Assembly: GCF_902459765.1 (NCBI RefSeq)
Contig: NZ_CABPSP010000015.1
Location: 62,001-126,000 of the forward strand
DNA from: Pandoraea anapnoica
GTDB lineage: Bacteria; Pseudomonadota; Gammaproteobacteria; Burkholderiales; Burkholderiaceae
Direction: 5' to 3'
Length of the DNA: 64,000 nt
Made by a program: the position numbers and the translations under genes. Of this stretch, positions 1 through 10,392 are shown piece by piece. How positions within the stretch are numbered: the first letter of the stretch is position 1; each line of letters opens with the position of its first letter. The notes under the pieces were generated by a model that made no database searches, was not told where the DNA came from, and saw only the letters and a program-made list of their open reading frames with translations.

Positions 1-3000
1 GCCCCCCTTGGAAATCAGCGTCGCGTCGTAGTCGGCCCAACTGGAACGCGGCAACTGGAACAGACGCTCGCGCTCGGCGAATGAGGTCGCTGCATCCGGT
101 GTCGGATCGAGGAAGATGTGACGGTGATCGAACGCCGCCACGAGTCGGATGTGCTTCGAGAGCAGCATGCCGTTGCCGAACACGTCGCCCGACATGTCGC
201 CGATGCCCACCACCGTGAAGTCCTGCGTCTGCGTGTCGACGCCCATCTCGCTGAAATGCCGCTTGACGGACTCCCACGCGCCACGCGCCGTGATGGCCAT
301 CTTCTTGTGGTCGTAACCGACGGAGCCGCCCGAGGCGAACGCGTCGCCCAACCAGAAGCCGTACTCCGCGGAGATGGCGTTTGCATAGTCGGAGAACGTG
401 GCCGTGCCCTTGTCGGCGGCCACCACGAGATACGGATCGTCGCCATCGATACGAACGGTTTGCGGCGGCGGCACGAGTTGCCCGTCGACGTAGTTATCCG
501 TCAGATCCAGCAGCCCGCGCAGAAACGTCTGATAGCACGCCACGCCCTCGGCGAGGTAGGCGTCACGGTCCCCCGGCGACGGCGGCTGCTTCACCACGAA
601 GCCCCCCTTCGACCCCACCGGCACGATGACCGTGTTCTTGACCATCTGTGCCTTCACCAGCCCCAGGACCTCGGTGCGGAAGTCTTCGCGGCGGTCCGAC
701 CAGCGCAGGCCGCCGCGCGCGACGCGCCCTCCGCGCAGGTGCACGCCCTCCACGCGCGGCGAATACACCCAGATCTCGAACATCGGCTTCGGCTCGGGCA
801 GTCCCGGCACCTTCGACGGGTCGAACTTGAATGACAGGTACGCCTTCTGCGCGCCCCCACCACTCCCGTCCTGCGCCGTCTGGAAGTAGTTGGTCCGCAG
901 CGTGGCTTCGAGAACCCCGAGGAATTGACGCAGGATGCGGTCCTCGTCGAGATTAGGGACGTCTTCCAGTGCCGTGTGGATCTGCGTACGCAATTGCTCT
1001 GCACGCGACTCTCGCACCTCCGCACTCAACGAAGGGTCGAAGCGCGCGAGGAACAGGCGCACGAGCATGCCCGCAATCGATGGGTTCCCCGTCAGCGCAT
1101 TCTCGATATAGGCATTGCTAAAGGTCGAGCCAACCTGACGGATGTACTTTGCGTACGCCCGCAGAATGCGCACCTCCCGCCACGTCAGACCAGCTTGCAG
1201 CACGAGACGATTGAGGTCGTCGTTTTCGACGTCGCCGGCCCAGATACGTGCGAAGGCGTCTTCGAAACGCGCGCGGGCGTGCTCCAGATCGACGTCCGCC
1301 CCATCGAGGCTCGTCATACCGAAGTCGTGCATCCATACGACGCGGGTATCGGACGGCTCAATACTGGGCTCGATCCGGTAAGGCCGCTCGTCATTGACCC
1401 GCACACCGAGGTGTTCGAGCATCGGCAGGCTGCGTGAGAGCGCGATGGGCTCGCCCGCCTGATAGATCTTGAAGCGCAGCGTGCCGGGCGCAGCCTCCAG
1501 CGGACGATACAACTGCATGGCGAGCGGCGTTGCGCCCGAGCTACCGGAAGGCGTGGCTTGCGCAGGCGGCGGTGCCGCGTTCAGTAGCGGTTCGATAAGC
1601 TCCACGTCGCGCACGGCCACGCGCGCAGCGTAATCCTCCCGATACCCCGCAGGGAACGCCTGTGCATAGCGACGCAAGGCCCGCGTACCGCGCTCTTCGC
1701 CCAGTTGCTCGCGCAGCGCGTCGGAGAGGTCGTCCTGCCAGCGGCGCGTGGTCTCGACGATGCGGGCTTCCAGTTCGTTGACGTCGACGTCCGGCACATG
1801 CCCCGGCTCGGTCCGCACGGTGATCTGAATACGCGCGAGCATCGACTCGGAGAGTTGCGGCGTGAACTCGACGCTGGTGCCGTGATAGGCCGCCAGCAGC
1901 AGGTTCTGCACCCGCACGCGCAAATCGGTGTTGAACTTCTCGCGTGGCACGAACACGAGGCATGACACGTAACGATCGAAGCGGTCGCGTCGCACGAAGA
2001 GCCGCGTGCGCTGACGCTCCTGCAAACGCAGAATGCCCAGCGCGATGTCGGCGAGTTGCTCGACGTCGATCTGGAACAGTTCGTCGCGCGGATATTGTTC
2101 GAGGATGGTCGCGAGCGTCTTGGCCAGATGGCCGTTGGGCAGGAATCCTGCGCGCCGGATCACTTCCGCGACTTTTCTGCGCACCAGCGGAATTTCTTCG
2201 GCCGGGACCATATAGACGGTCGAGGTGTACAACCCCAGAAAACGCCGTTCGCCGCAGACCTTGCCTTGCGCGTCGAAGCGTTTTACGCCCACGTAATCGA
2301 GATAGCCGGGGCGGTGAACGCTGGCGCGCGAATTGGCCTTCGTCAGGAAGATCGGGGCGCTGGCCTGCACGATACCGATGGCCCCGGGCGACAGACGCGT
2401 GACGTCGGGCGTGCTGGCGTTGCGGCGCGATTCGCGCAGCACGCCGAGGCCGGTGCCCGGCACGCCTTGCAGGTAGTGCTCGCCGTCACGCTCGACCAGT
2501 TCGTAATCGCGATAGCCCAGGAAGGTGAAGTGACGCGCGAGCATCCAGTCCAAAAACGCCCGCGCCTCGTCGATCTCTGCGCGTTCCTGCGCCGCCACGC
2601 CTTGCTGCGCGGCGCGCTCGGCCAGGGATTCGATGGCCGCATGTGCGGCGGCCTGCATGGTGCGCCAGTCGTCCACGGCGGCACGCACGTCGCCCAGCAC
2701 GCGTTGCAGCCCGTCGACCAGCGCCTGGATGCGCTCCGGCTCGGAGAACCGGTCGACTTCGATGTGGATATACGATTCGAAGCGGCTGCGCTCGCCCTCC
2801 TTGCCCTCCTCCTTGCCCGCCGGACTGCTGCCGGGCGCCACGCTCAGGCGCTTGCCCGCCGTGTCGCGCCGAATGCGATAGACCGGGTGGAAGGCCGAAT
2901 GCAGCGCGAGCCCCTGCCGGTTGATCTCCATCGTCACCGAATCGACGAGGAACGGCATGTCGTCGTTCACGATTTCGATGACCGTATGGCTGCAATGCCA

Positions 3001-3261
3001 GCCGTGCTGGTCGAGCGTGGGGTTGTAGATTCGGATGCGCGGCTCGCCGGAGACGAACTTCTGGCCGAGTTGCCAGTGCGCCATCGCCGCGCCATAAAGA
3101 TCGGCGACACTGCGCGAGACGACATCCTCGGCATCGGCCAGACCGTAATACTGCTGGACGAAAGGCTCGAAGAGCGCCGCCACTTCGGGCGCACGTTCAC
3201 GGGCCATCGCGACGACTTCCGCCATGTGCTGGCGGACCTTCTCTTCCGGATTCGCGGGCAT
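1..3261 (-). CDS. NAD-specific glutamate dehydrogenase (GDH2/GdhB type, about 1600 aa class), 3' end outside the window
   Basis: Catalyses NAD-dependent oxidative deamination of glutamate to 2-oxoglutarate, a cytoplasmic catabolic step. About 1087 codons are visible, open to the window edge without a stop. The N-terminal part reads like the long regulatory region of this class (DMPFLVDSVTMEINRQG near residue 100). The catalytic region near 100-450 has the hallmark strings VVAADKGTATFSD, YGFWLGDAFASGGS and GYDHKKM. I chose the ATG at 3261 because GAGGTG precedes it at short spacing. An in-frame ATG at 3351 would add 30 residues but has no clear ribosome site. The C-terminal third lies beyond base 1. 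Divergent from dbpA. Confidence 0.95.
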   Translation of the reverse strand, partial: MPANPEEKVRQHMAEVVAMARERAPEVAALFEPFVQQYYGLADAEDVVSRSVADLYGAAMAHWQLGQKFVSGEPRIRIYNPTLDQHGWHCSHTVIEIVNDDMPFLVDSVTMEINRQGLALHSAFHPVYRIRRDTAGKRLSVAPGSSPAGKEEGKEGERSRFESYIHIEVDRFSEPERIQALVDGLQRVLGDVRAAVDDWRTMQAAAHAAIESLAERAAQQGVAAQERAEIDEARAFLDWMLARHFTFLGYRDYELVERDGEHYLQGVPGTGLGVLRESRRNASTPDVTRLSPGAIGIVQASAPIFLTKANSRASVHRPGYLDYVGVKRFDAQGKVCGERRFLGLYTSTVYMVPAEEIPLVRRKVAEVIRRAGFLPNGHLAKTLATILEQYPRDELFQIDVEQLADIALGILRLQERQRTRLFVRRDRFDRYVSCLVFVPREKFNTDLRVRVQNLLLAAYHGTSVEFTPQLSESMLARIQITVRTEPGHVPDVDVNELEARIVETTRRWQDDLSDALREQLGEERGTRALRRYAQAFPAGYREDYAARVAVRDVELIEPLLNAAPPPAQATPSGSSGATPLAMQLYRPLEAAPGTLRFKIYQAGEPIALSRSLPMLEHLGVRVNDERPYRIEPSIEPSDTRVVWMHDFGMTSLDGADVDLEHARARFEDAFARIWAGDVENDDLNRLVLQAGLTWREVRILRAYAKYIRQVGSTFSNAYIENALTGNPSIAGMLVRLFLARFDPSLSAEVRESRAEQLRTQIHTALEDVPNLDEDRILRQFLGVLEATLRTNYFQTAQDGSGGGAQKAYLSFKFDPSKVPGLPEPKPMFEIWVYSPRVEGVHLRGGRVARGGLRWSDRREDFRTEVLGLVKAQMVKNTVIVPVGSKGGFVVKQPPSPGDRDAYLAEGVACYQTFLRGLLDLTDNYVDGQLVPPPQTVRIDGDDPYLVVAADKGTATFSDYANAISAEYGFWLGDAFASGGSVGYDHKKMAITARGAWESVKRHFSEMGVDTQTQDFTVVGIGDMSGDVFGNGMLLSKHIRLVAAFDHRHIFLDPTPDAATSFAERERLFQLPRSSWADYDATLISKGG

Positions 3262-3459
3262 GGGCACCTCTGCGGGATTGGACGAGACTTCGACCGGTGA
3301 GCGAGGGATAAGTCCCCGGCCATTCACTGGCTTGTGGACAGGCAAGGCCATGCTACGCCCGGCGGCCCCGGGCTGGCAACGGCGTGATTCCCGAGTTCGG
3401 GTATGCTGAGCCGGTCTGCCAGAGCCATCCGATCAACCCGAAGCTGGCGACGCCACCGG

Positions 3460-3465
3460 TATAAT
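3460..3465 (+). promoter_or_regulatory. Candidate -10 element of dbpA
   Basis: A perfect TATAAT ends 5 nt before the dbpA ATG at 3471. No Shine-Dalgarno sequence is present between them and no good -35 is seen. If used, transcription would begin at about the start codon, giving a leaderless or nearly leaderless mRNA. Confidence 0.5.
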
Positions 3466-3470
3466 CGCGC

Positions 3471-4892
<1,422 letters not shown>

Positions 4893-4938
4893 GTTTCGGA
4901 TCCATCCCCTGAGCGCGACGCGCCACGAGGAGATTGCA

Positions 4939-5550
4939 ATGAGGTCGATGCGTACCCTGTTGTGCTTCCCGGCGGCGCGGCATCTGGCGCTCATTCTGCT
5001 GGCGGCCGGTGGACTGACCTGGCTGGCCGCTTGCAGCACCAAGGGCGTTGCGCCCAACCCCACACTGACCGAAGACACGCTCGACGAGTACGCCCTCGTC
5101 ATCGTCGGGCTCGACACCCCGCTGCAAAGCACCTGGGGGCCGTGGACCTACTCGGACTTCAATCAGACGGTCAACGGCATCATCGGCGGCAAAATCACCC
5201 GCACGCTCAACAGCAATCCGCCCACACGCGGGTACATCGCCATGCGCGTCTCGCCGCTCATGCGCAACGAACGCTTCGGTCCAATGGAGTTCACCCCGGC
5301 GGACAACAGCTATCGCTTTCGCTATTGCAAGGGTCGCAAGGTGCCGACGGTGCGGGTCAACCGTGGCGACGTCGTCTACGCGGGCACGCTGATCCTCGAC
5401 AATCACGACGGCAAGATCTGGCTGCGCACCGAATTCGACATGGCAGGCGCGCGACGCTTCGTGCAGGCGAACTATCCGTCGCTGGCCGACAAGCTCCAGC
5501 CCCAACCGTTTACCTATTACGAGGTGAAAAGCGAGCCGAGTTGCCGCTGA
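4939..5550 (+). CDS. Putative lipoprotein, function unknown
   Basis: A 203-aa protein with a type II signal peptide: charged N-terminus, a hydrophobic run at 17-31 and lipobox LAAC with Cys32. It should therefore be lipidated and membrane-anchored. The mature part contains YRFRYCKGRKVPTVRVNRGDVVYAG and a C-terminal Cys. It resembles small conserved beta-proteobacterial lipoproteins of unknown role; I cannot assign a family firmly. A GAGGAG ribosome site lies about 7 nt before the ATG. It lies 46 nt after dbpA and converges with the LysR gene, with 25 nt between the stops. Confidence 0.75.
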   Translation: MRSMRTLLCFPAARHLALILLAAGGLTWLAACSTKGVAPNPTLTEDTLDEYALVIVGLDTPLQSTWGPWTYSDFNQTVNGIIGGKITRTLNSNPPTRGYIAMRVSPLMRNERFGPMEFTPADNSYRFRYCKGRKVPTVRVNRGDVVYAGTLILDNHDGKIWLRTEFDMAGARRFVQANYPSLADKLQPQPFTYYEVKSEPSCR

Positions 5551-5552
5551 CT

Positions 5553-5580
5553 GTCAGCGTCAGCCCGTCAGCCAGTCAGC
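5553..5580. repeat. Short imperfect GTCAGC reiteration between convergent genes
   Basis: GTCAGC occurs at 5553, 5559, 5567 and 5575 in the 28 nt around the convergent stop codons. No hairpin terminator is evident. Function unknown. Confidence 0.4.
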
Positions 5581-6535
5581 CCTCTTGCGCTGCGTCTGCT
5601 GGCGTCAGCACGATCTCGCGCCCTTCGCATAACGCTTCGGCACGCTCGCTGAGTTCGTTGGCGACGTCCGCCAGATGACGCCGCAGCGTATCCGCGAGCA
5701 CCGATTCCGGTTCATGCGCGGGGCGCAACATCTCGACAGGAAACTCGATGGCCGGCGCGACACGATACAAACGCTGCGCCTGCACATGCGCGCTCGCCGC
5801 CGTGAACTGATCGAGAAGCGCATAGCCCAGACCGTGCTCGACGAGCGCCGCCGCGAGCGAATACGTCTGCACCATCACTTCGGCGTCCTGCAGCAGCTCC
5901 GTCTGATCCAGACGCTCGTTGATCAGCGCGCCGAGCGGCGTATCGTCATGTAGCTTGATGAGATCGCGCCCGGCAAGCGCGTCGGCGCTGGCTGGCCCGC
6001 GCCGCGAGAGCTTCGGCCACCCAGCGGGCACAGCCAGCACGATGTGCCCCTGCGCCACGGGACGGCTCACGATACCGGCGGCCATCGGCGGTGCGGAAAC
6101 GATGCCGACATCCACCGACGACGTGAGGATCGCGGTGATGGTCTCGTTCGTGTGGTGCGTGATGAGTTCGAAGACGACATCGGGGTGCGCACGCCGCATG
6201 CGTTCAATGGCAGCGGGTAACAGGCTCTGTGCGAGGCTCGGCGTTACCGCGATGCGCAGGTGGCCCACCCCGTGCTGACGCAGATTGCGCGACGTGGTGC
6301 GCAGGCGCTCCAGATCGCTGAAGATGCGCTCGACGTCGGGATACAGACGGCGCGCTTCGGCGGTGGGCACGAGGCGGCCTTTCACCCGGTCGAACAGCTT
6401 GAAGCCGAGTTGCTGCTCCGCGTGCTGCAACACGCGGGAGACGACCGGTTGCGATACGTTGAGCAATTGCGCCGCGCCGCTGGCCGACCCGGTCAGCACG
6501 ACTGCGCGAAACGTCTCGATATGCCGCAATTTCAT
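5576..6535 (-). CDS. LysR-family transcriptional regulator
   Basis: 319 aa, the normal LTTR length. An N-terminal winged helix-turn-helix is visible (MKLRHIETFRAVVLTGSASG, then LLNVSQPVVSRVLQHAEQQLG at about 24-44). A periplasmic-binding-protein-like effector domain follows. Residues PVVSRVLQ in the recognition helix and the following KLFDRVKGRLVPT are typical. Divergently transcribed from the D-amino-acid oxidoreductase gene at 6755, so it probably controls that module. The effector is unknown and may be an amino acid. Confidence 0.9.
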   Translation of the reverse strand: MKLRHIETFRAVVLTGSASGAAQLLNVSQPVVSRVLQHAEQQLGFKLFDRVKGRLVPTAEARRLYPDVERIFSDLERLRTTSRNLRQHGVGHLRIAVTPSLAQSLLPAAIERMRRAHPDVVFELITHHTNETITAILTSSVDVGIVSAPPMAAGIVSRPVAQGHIVLAVPAGWPKLSRRGPASADALAGRDLIKLHDDTPLGALINERLDQTELLQDAEVMVQTYSLAAALVEHGLGYALLDQFTAASAHVQAQRLYRVAPAIEFPVEMLRPAHEPESVLADTLRRHLADVANELSERAEALCEGREIVLTPADAAQEG

Positions 6536-6602
6536 GCCTGACTTCGTCTCCGTGTCCCGCCCGCCTGCGCACTGGCGCGGCCGACCCTATAGCCAAAAGA
6601 CA

Positions 6603-6624
6603 TATGCTGCCTCAAAACCGCATA
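6603..6624. promoter_or_regulatory. Candidate LysR operator in the divergent intergenic region
   Basis: Interrupted dyad TATGC-N12-GCATA lies between the divergent LysR gene and the oxidoreductase gene. Its size fits an LTTR site, but the arms are short. Confidence 0.3.
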
Positions 6625-6754
6625 GGTTAGCGAATTTTCTCCCTCTACACTGCGTAGCAAAGGCTGTGCAGAAGACCCGCCACGAGGCGCTCGCCACGTG
6701 TCGCAATTTTTTCCCGCCTTGCTTTCCATCAGCTTTTCGTCGTTATCTATCGTC

Positions 6755-8011
6755 ATGCACATTGGAGTTATCGGGGCAGGCATCGTCGGCCTCGCCAGCG
6801 CGTATCAGTTGCTTCGCGCAGGCCACGAAGTCACAGTTATCGACGCGGCACGCGACGGCGGTCTGGGGACCAGCTTCGCCAACGGCGGTCAGTTGAGCTA
6901 TGGCTATGTGTCGCCCCTCGCCGCCCCCGGTGTGCTCTCGCAACTGCCCTCGCTGCTGTTCTCCGGCACCGGGCCGCTGCGGATCAAGCCGTCGCTCGAT
7001 CCGGATTTCTGGCGCTGGTCGCTGGCCTTCGTCAAACATTGCAACGCGCAGGCGAATGCCAGCTCGACGCTGCGACTGCTCTCGCTCGGCTTGCACAGCC
7101 GCGAGGTGATGCTGGAGTTTCTCGCCCAGGAAGCGGGAACGTTCGACTACCGCCTGAGCGGCAAGCTCGTGGTGTATCGCGACGCGAGCAAGCTCGCCGC
7201 CGCAGAGCGCTCGCTTGAAATGGCCAATGGCCTGGGCTACACGCAACGGCGTGTCGATGCGGCCACCTGCGTCACGCTGGAACCGGCGCTGAACAAGATC
7301 GCCGGGGAGTTGGCGGGCGGCATCCACACGCCAGGCGAAGGTACCGGCGACTGCCAGATGCTGTGTAAGGAACTGATGCGTCTGATCGGCGCACATGAGT
7401 GCGGCACGCTGCTGTTCGAGCGCGAAGTGACGGGATTCGATGTGCGCGGCAACACCGTTCGTGCCGTCCGCACACGCGCTGGCGACATTCCGGTCGATGC
7501 CTGCGTCGTCGCCAACGGTCTGGCCGCCGTGCCGCTGCTGCGCGCCGTGGGCGAGCCGGTGTCGATGTATCCGCTCAAGGGCTACAGCCTGACGTATCGC
7601 GGCGCACCGGCCGACGCCCGCCCGCAGGTCTCCGTCACGGACGCCGACAATAAAGTGGTCTACGCGAGCCTCGGCGAGCATCTGCGCGTGGCCGGGATTG
7701 CCGATCTTGTGGGCTACGACTACCGCATCGTCAAGCATCGTATCGATGCGCTGCGCACGCTCTCGACCGGGTTGTTTCCGTCGTTGCGCGGCACGCCGGC
7801 ACCGCTGGAATGGACCGGCATGCGCCCGTCCACGCCGCACGGCAGACCGGTGCTCGGACGTGCAGACAAGGTGGGCAATCTGTGGCTGAACGTCGGCCAC
7901 GGCGCACTGGGTTTCACGTTGTCGATGGGGGCTGCACGCGCCATCGCCGACGCCATCGACGGCAAGCGTCCCGCCGTCGATCTTGCAGGGTTTGCCCGGC
8001 TGGCTGCATGA
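6755..8011 (+). CDS. FAD-dependent D-amino acid dehydrogenase (DadA-like)
   Basis: 418-aa DAO-superfamily oxidoreductase. It has an N-terminal Rossmann FAD site GVIGAGIVGLASAYQL (residues 4-19), then SFANGGQLSYGYVSPLAAPG as in DadA. The C-terminal WTGMRPSTPHGRPVLG and NVGHGALGFTLSMGAARA motifs complete the FAD pocket. It is predicted to oxidise a D-amino acid to the 2-oxo acid, passing electrons to the respiratory chain. I place the start at the ATG at 6755, where the FAD motif begins as in homologues. A GTG at 6698 would add 19 residues. No strong ribosome site precedes either. Neighbours are a divergent LysR, a downstream amino-acid-binding protein and an Asp/Glu racemase. Confidence 0.85.
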   Translation: MHIGVIGAGIVGLASAYQLLRAGHEVTVIDAARDGGLGTSFANGGQLSYGYVSPLAAPGVLSQLPSLLFSGTGPLRIKPSLDPDFWRWSLAFVKHCNAQANASSTLRLLSLGLHSREVMLEFLAQEAGTFDYRLSGKLVVYRDASKLAAAERSLEMANGLGYTQRRVDAATCVTLEPALNKIAGELAGGIHTPGEGTGDCQMLCKELMRLIGAHECGTLLFEREVTGFDVRGNTVRAVRTRAGDIPVDACVVANGLAAVPLLRAVGEPVSMYPLKGYSLTYRGAPADARPQVSVTDADNKVVYASLGEHLRVAGIADLVGYDYRIVKHRIDALRTLSTGLFPSLRGTPAPLEWTGMRPSTPHGRPVLGRADKVGNLWLNVGHGALGFTLSMGAARAIADAIDGKRPAVDLAGFARLAA

Positions 8012-8196
8012 GCGATGAGGCTGGACCATAGCGTGCCAGCCGGATAACACGTTCGTACGCCAGTGCGCTGCGGCATCACTCCCACGGGGACCGATGGGGG
8101 AAGTATCGGGTTGTATCTGTGTTTTCGGTGTTTGAGGCTTTTGACATTCCAACGGCACGGACCACCGTGCCACCACTTCCGATAGGACAAGAGACC

Positions 8197-9099
8197 ATGA
8201 AGAAGCTGTTTGCTCCCCTGCTGCTCGTCAGCGCTGCTGCCGCCCTGTTCGCGCACACCGCGAGCGCACAGGAACTCACTGGCACGCTCAAGAAGATCAA
8301 GAACGACGGCGTGATCGCCCTCGGCGTGCGCGAATCGTCGATTCCGTTCTCGTACTCGGACAACAGCGGCAAGACGATCGGCTACTCGCAAGAAATCGCG
8401 CTCAAGATCGTCGACGCGGTCAAAAAAGACCTGAACATGCCGAATCTGAAGGTCACCGAAACGCCGATCACGTCGCAAAACCGTATCGCGCTGATGCAAA
8501 ACGGCACGATCGACCTGGAATGCGGCTCGACCACCCACACGTTCGAGCGCGCCAAGCAAGTCGGCTTCTCGCACAACATCTTCCTGTACTCGATCAAGAT
8601 GATCGCCAAGACGGGCTCGGGCATCACCGACCTGAACAGCCTCAAGGGCAAGACCATCGCGACGACGGCCGGCACCACGGCTGACCGCATTCTGTCGGGC
8701 AAGAAGGGCGAAATCGGCTTCAACCTGATTCAGACGAAAGAACACTCGGACGGCTTCCTGACCGTCAAGCAAGGCCGCGCTGTCGCATTCGTGATGGACG
8801 AACCGCTGCTCTACGGTCAGCGTGCCGCCCTGTCGGCCGACGAAGCGAAGGGCTACGAAGTTGTCGGCCCCAACCTCCAGTTCGAAAACTACGCCTGCAT
8901 GACGCGCAAGGACGATCCGGCGTTCACCAAGGTCGTGAACACGGTCATCGCCGACATGGAGAAGTCGGGCGAAATGGAGAAGCTGTACAACAAGTGGTTC
9001 ACGCAGCCGGTGCCGCCGAAGGGTCAGAACATGAACTACCCGATGACGGCTGAAATGCGCGCCATGTTCAAGGATCCGATCACGAAGGCTTACGACTGA
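8197..9099 (+). CDS. Periplasmic amino-acid-binding protein of an ABC transporter (GltI/AatJ-like)
   Basis: 300 aa with a Sec signal peptide (KK at 2-3, hydrophobic 5-18, cleavage after ASA near 24). The solute-binding protein family 3 fold is shown by GVIALGVRESSIPFSYSDNSGKTIGY (split across 36-61), LECGSTTHTFER and LKGKTIATTAGTTADR. This is the pattern of glutamate/aspartate-binding proteins. The start ATG at 8197 has AGGA upstream. No permease or ATPase gene follows in the window, so it must work with components encoded elsewhere. Its position between a D-amino-acid dehydrogenase and an Asp/Glu racemase suggests an acidic amino acid ligand, possibly the D form. Confidence 0.88.
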   Translation: MKKLFAPLLLVSAAAALFAHTASAQELTGTLKKIKNDGVIALGVRESSIPFSYSDNSGKTIGYSQEIALKIVDAVKKDLNMPNLKVTETPITSQNRIALMQNGTIDLECGSTTHTFERAKQVGFSHNIFLYSIKMIAKTGSGITDLNSLKGKTIATTAGTTADRILSGKKGEIGFNLIQTKEHSDGFLTVKQGRAVAFVMDEPLLYGQRAALSADEAKGYEVVGPNLQFENYACMTRKDDPAFTKVVNTVIADMEKSGEMEKLYNKWFTQPVPPKGQNMNYPMTAEMRAMFKDPITKAYD

Positions 9100-9186
9100 T
9101 CCTGACGGCGTGTGCGTTGTGCGGGGACCACGGTCCCCGCACAACGCAATCCCGTTTTTTGCAGTTCCCGCAGATTCACCACCCTC

Positions 9187-9915
9187 ATGAACTCGCACGC
9201 CACACTCGGCATTCTCGGCGGTATGGGCCCCGCCGCCGGTATCGACCTCTGCCGCAAGATCGTCGATCAACATCCGGCCAACCGCGATCAGGATCACATC
9301 CCGTTCATTCTGTATTCGGTGCCACAGATCCCCGACCGGACCGAAGCCCTGCTGCGCGACGGCGCCTCGCCGCTCGACGGCATGCTCGACGGCGTACATG
9401 CGCTGGAGCAATCGGGCGTCGGCTGCATCGCCATCGCGTGCAATACCGCCCATGCCTGGCTCGACGCGCTGCGTCATCGCACCCGTCTGCCGGTGCTCGA
9501 CGTGGTCGAAGCGGTCGCTGGCGAACTGTCCACTTGTGTCGCCCCCGGCTCACCCATCGGCCTGATGGCGACCGAAGGCACCCATCACGCCAACGTCTAC
9601 CGGCCACGGCTCGAAGCGTTGGGTTACCGGTTTGTCTCGGCAAGCGACCCGCTTGCGCACCAGACGCTCGTGAACGAGGGTATCCGGCTCACCAAGGCCG
9701 GGGAAATTCGTCGCGGCGGTGAGGCGCTTGCAATGGCCATGGAGCAGTTACTGGCGGCCGGCGCACAACGCGTCATTCTCGGCTGCACCGAAATCCCGGT
9801 GGCGCTTGCCACGTGTGAAACACCGCTCGGACGATTTGGGCTGGATGCGTCCGCAGCACTCGCCCGCGCGTGCATCGCGTGGTCGCTCGCGCACGAGACG
9901 CAGGCGCGCGTCTGA
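9187..9915 (+). CDS. Aspartate/glutamate racemase family protein
   Basis: 242-aa cofactor-independent racemase fold. It opens with GILGGMGPAAGID (8-20). The two catalytic cysteines are visible as ACNTAHAW (Cys85) and LGCTEIPV (Cys200), so both half-sites are intact. It is predicted to interconvert L- and D-aspartate or glutamate. It is less like the cell-wall MurI than like the general Asp/Glu racemase (YgeA/RacX) group. It lies 87 nt after the binding-protein gene. With the upstream oxidoreductase it would link uptake, racemisation and oxidation of acidic amino acids. Confidence 0.85.
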   Translation: MNSHATLGILGGMGPAAGIDLCRKIVDQHPANRDQDHIPFILYSVPQIPDRTEALLRDGASPLDGMLDGVHALEQSGVGCIAIACNTAHAWLDALRHRTRLPVLDVVEAVAGELSTCVAPGSPIGLMATEGTHHANVYRPRLEALGYRFVSASDPLAHQTLVNEGIRLTKAGEIRRGGEALAMAMEQLLAAGAQRVILGCTEIPVALATCETPLGRFGLDASAALARACIAWSLAHETQARV

Positions 9916-10196
9916 CTCGACATCGACGGCGCGCGCGCCGTCTACCGATTCTCAATTTTCCGGCGTGACTCTCATCCGCCGCGAATTCATGGCACAGCGA
10001 AGCACTGCGGGGCTTGTGCGGCTGTTGCGATGTTGCATCGCAATGATAAAAATCCACGATTGCGGTGCCCTCAAGTCGCTCGCGCTTGGGTAGACTGGCG
10101 CACGCACGACGATCGCGCCGGGGTTGCACCGGCGGCATGGAGGTGAACCGGGCGGACGATTCGGGTCGTACGTAGACCGAACGCCACCGACCTCGC

Positions 10197-10232
10197 AGGA
10201 AAAAATCCTGATCGTCTTGTAGGAAAAAATCC
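10197..10232. repeat. Direct repeat AGGAAAAAATCC x2, possible operator
   Basis: Two identical 12-mers at 10197-10208 and 10221-10232, each a quasi-dyad GGA-A5-TCC. They lie about 85 bp upstream of the TATAAT of the c-di-GMP gene. Could be a tandem regulator site or an A-tract bend. Confidence 0.4.
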
Positions 10233-10314
10233 AACACGGGAATTCGGACGGAAAGCGGCGTGAAACGGGGGTAAAACGGGGGTTGAGGCCATCAAAATCG
10301 CTGGCGTCTTTAGC

Positions 10315-10320
10315 TATAAT
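10315..10320 (+). promoter_or_regulatory. Candidate -10 (TATAAT) of the GGDEF-EAL gene
   Basis: Perfect TATAAT 72 nt upstream of the start at 10393. No good -35 at 16-18 bp. Confidence 0.45.
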
Positions 10321-10392
10321 GGCCCACAATCCATCGGACACCCGCCGGACCAAGGTCCGGCCATGAGCGCGTTTGCCTGAACAGGGAAGCAC

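Larger units (their letters stand above)
9916..10392. other. Intergenic region with hairpin and twin 12-bp repeats
   Basis: No gene is seen in these 477 nt. It holds a perfect hairpin TTGCGAT-GTTGC-ATCGCAA (10025-10043), two identical AGGAAAAAATCC units (10197-10208 and 10221-10232, spaced 24 bp) and a -10-like TATAAT at 10315-10320 before the GGDEF-EAL gene. Confidence 0.6.

Noticed and set aside
7720-9477. 585-codon minus-strand frame across three genes
   Set aside because: Antisense to the oxidoreductase, binding protein and racemase genes, all of which have intact catalytic motifs.
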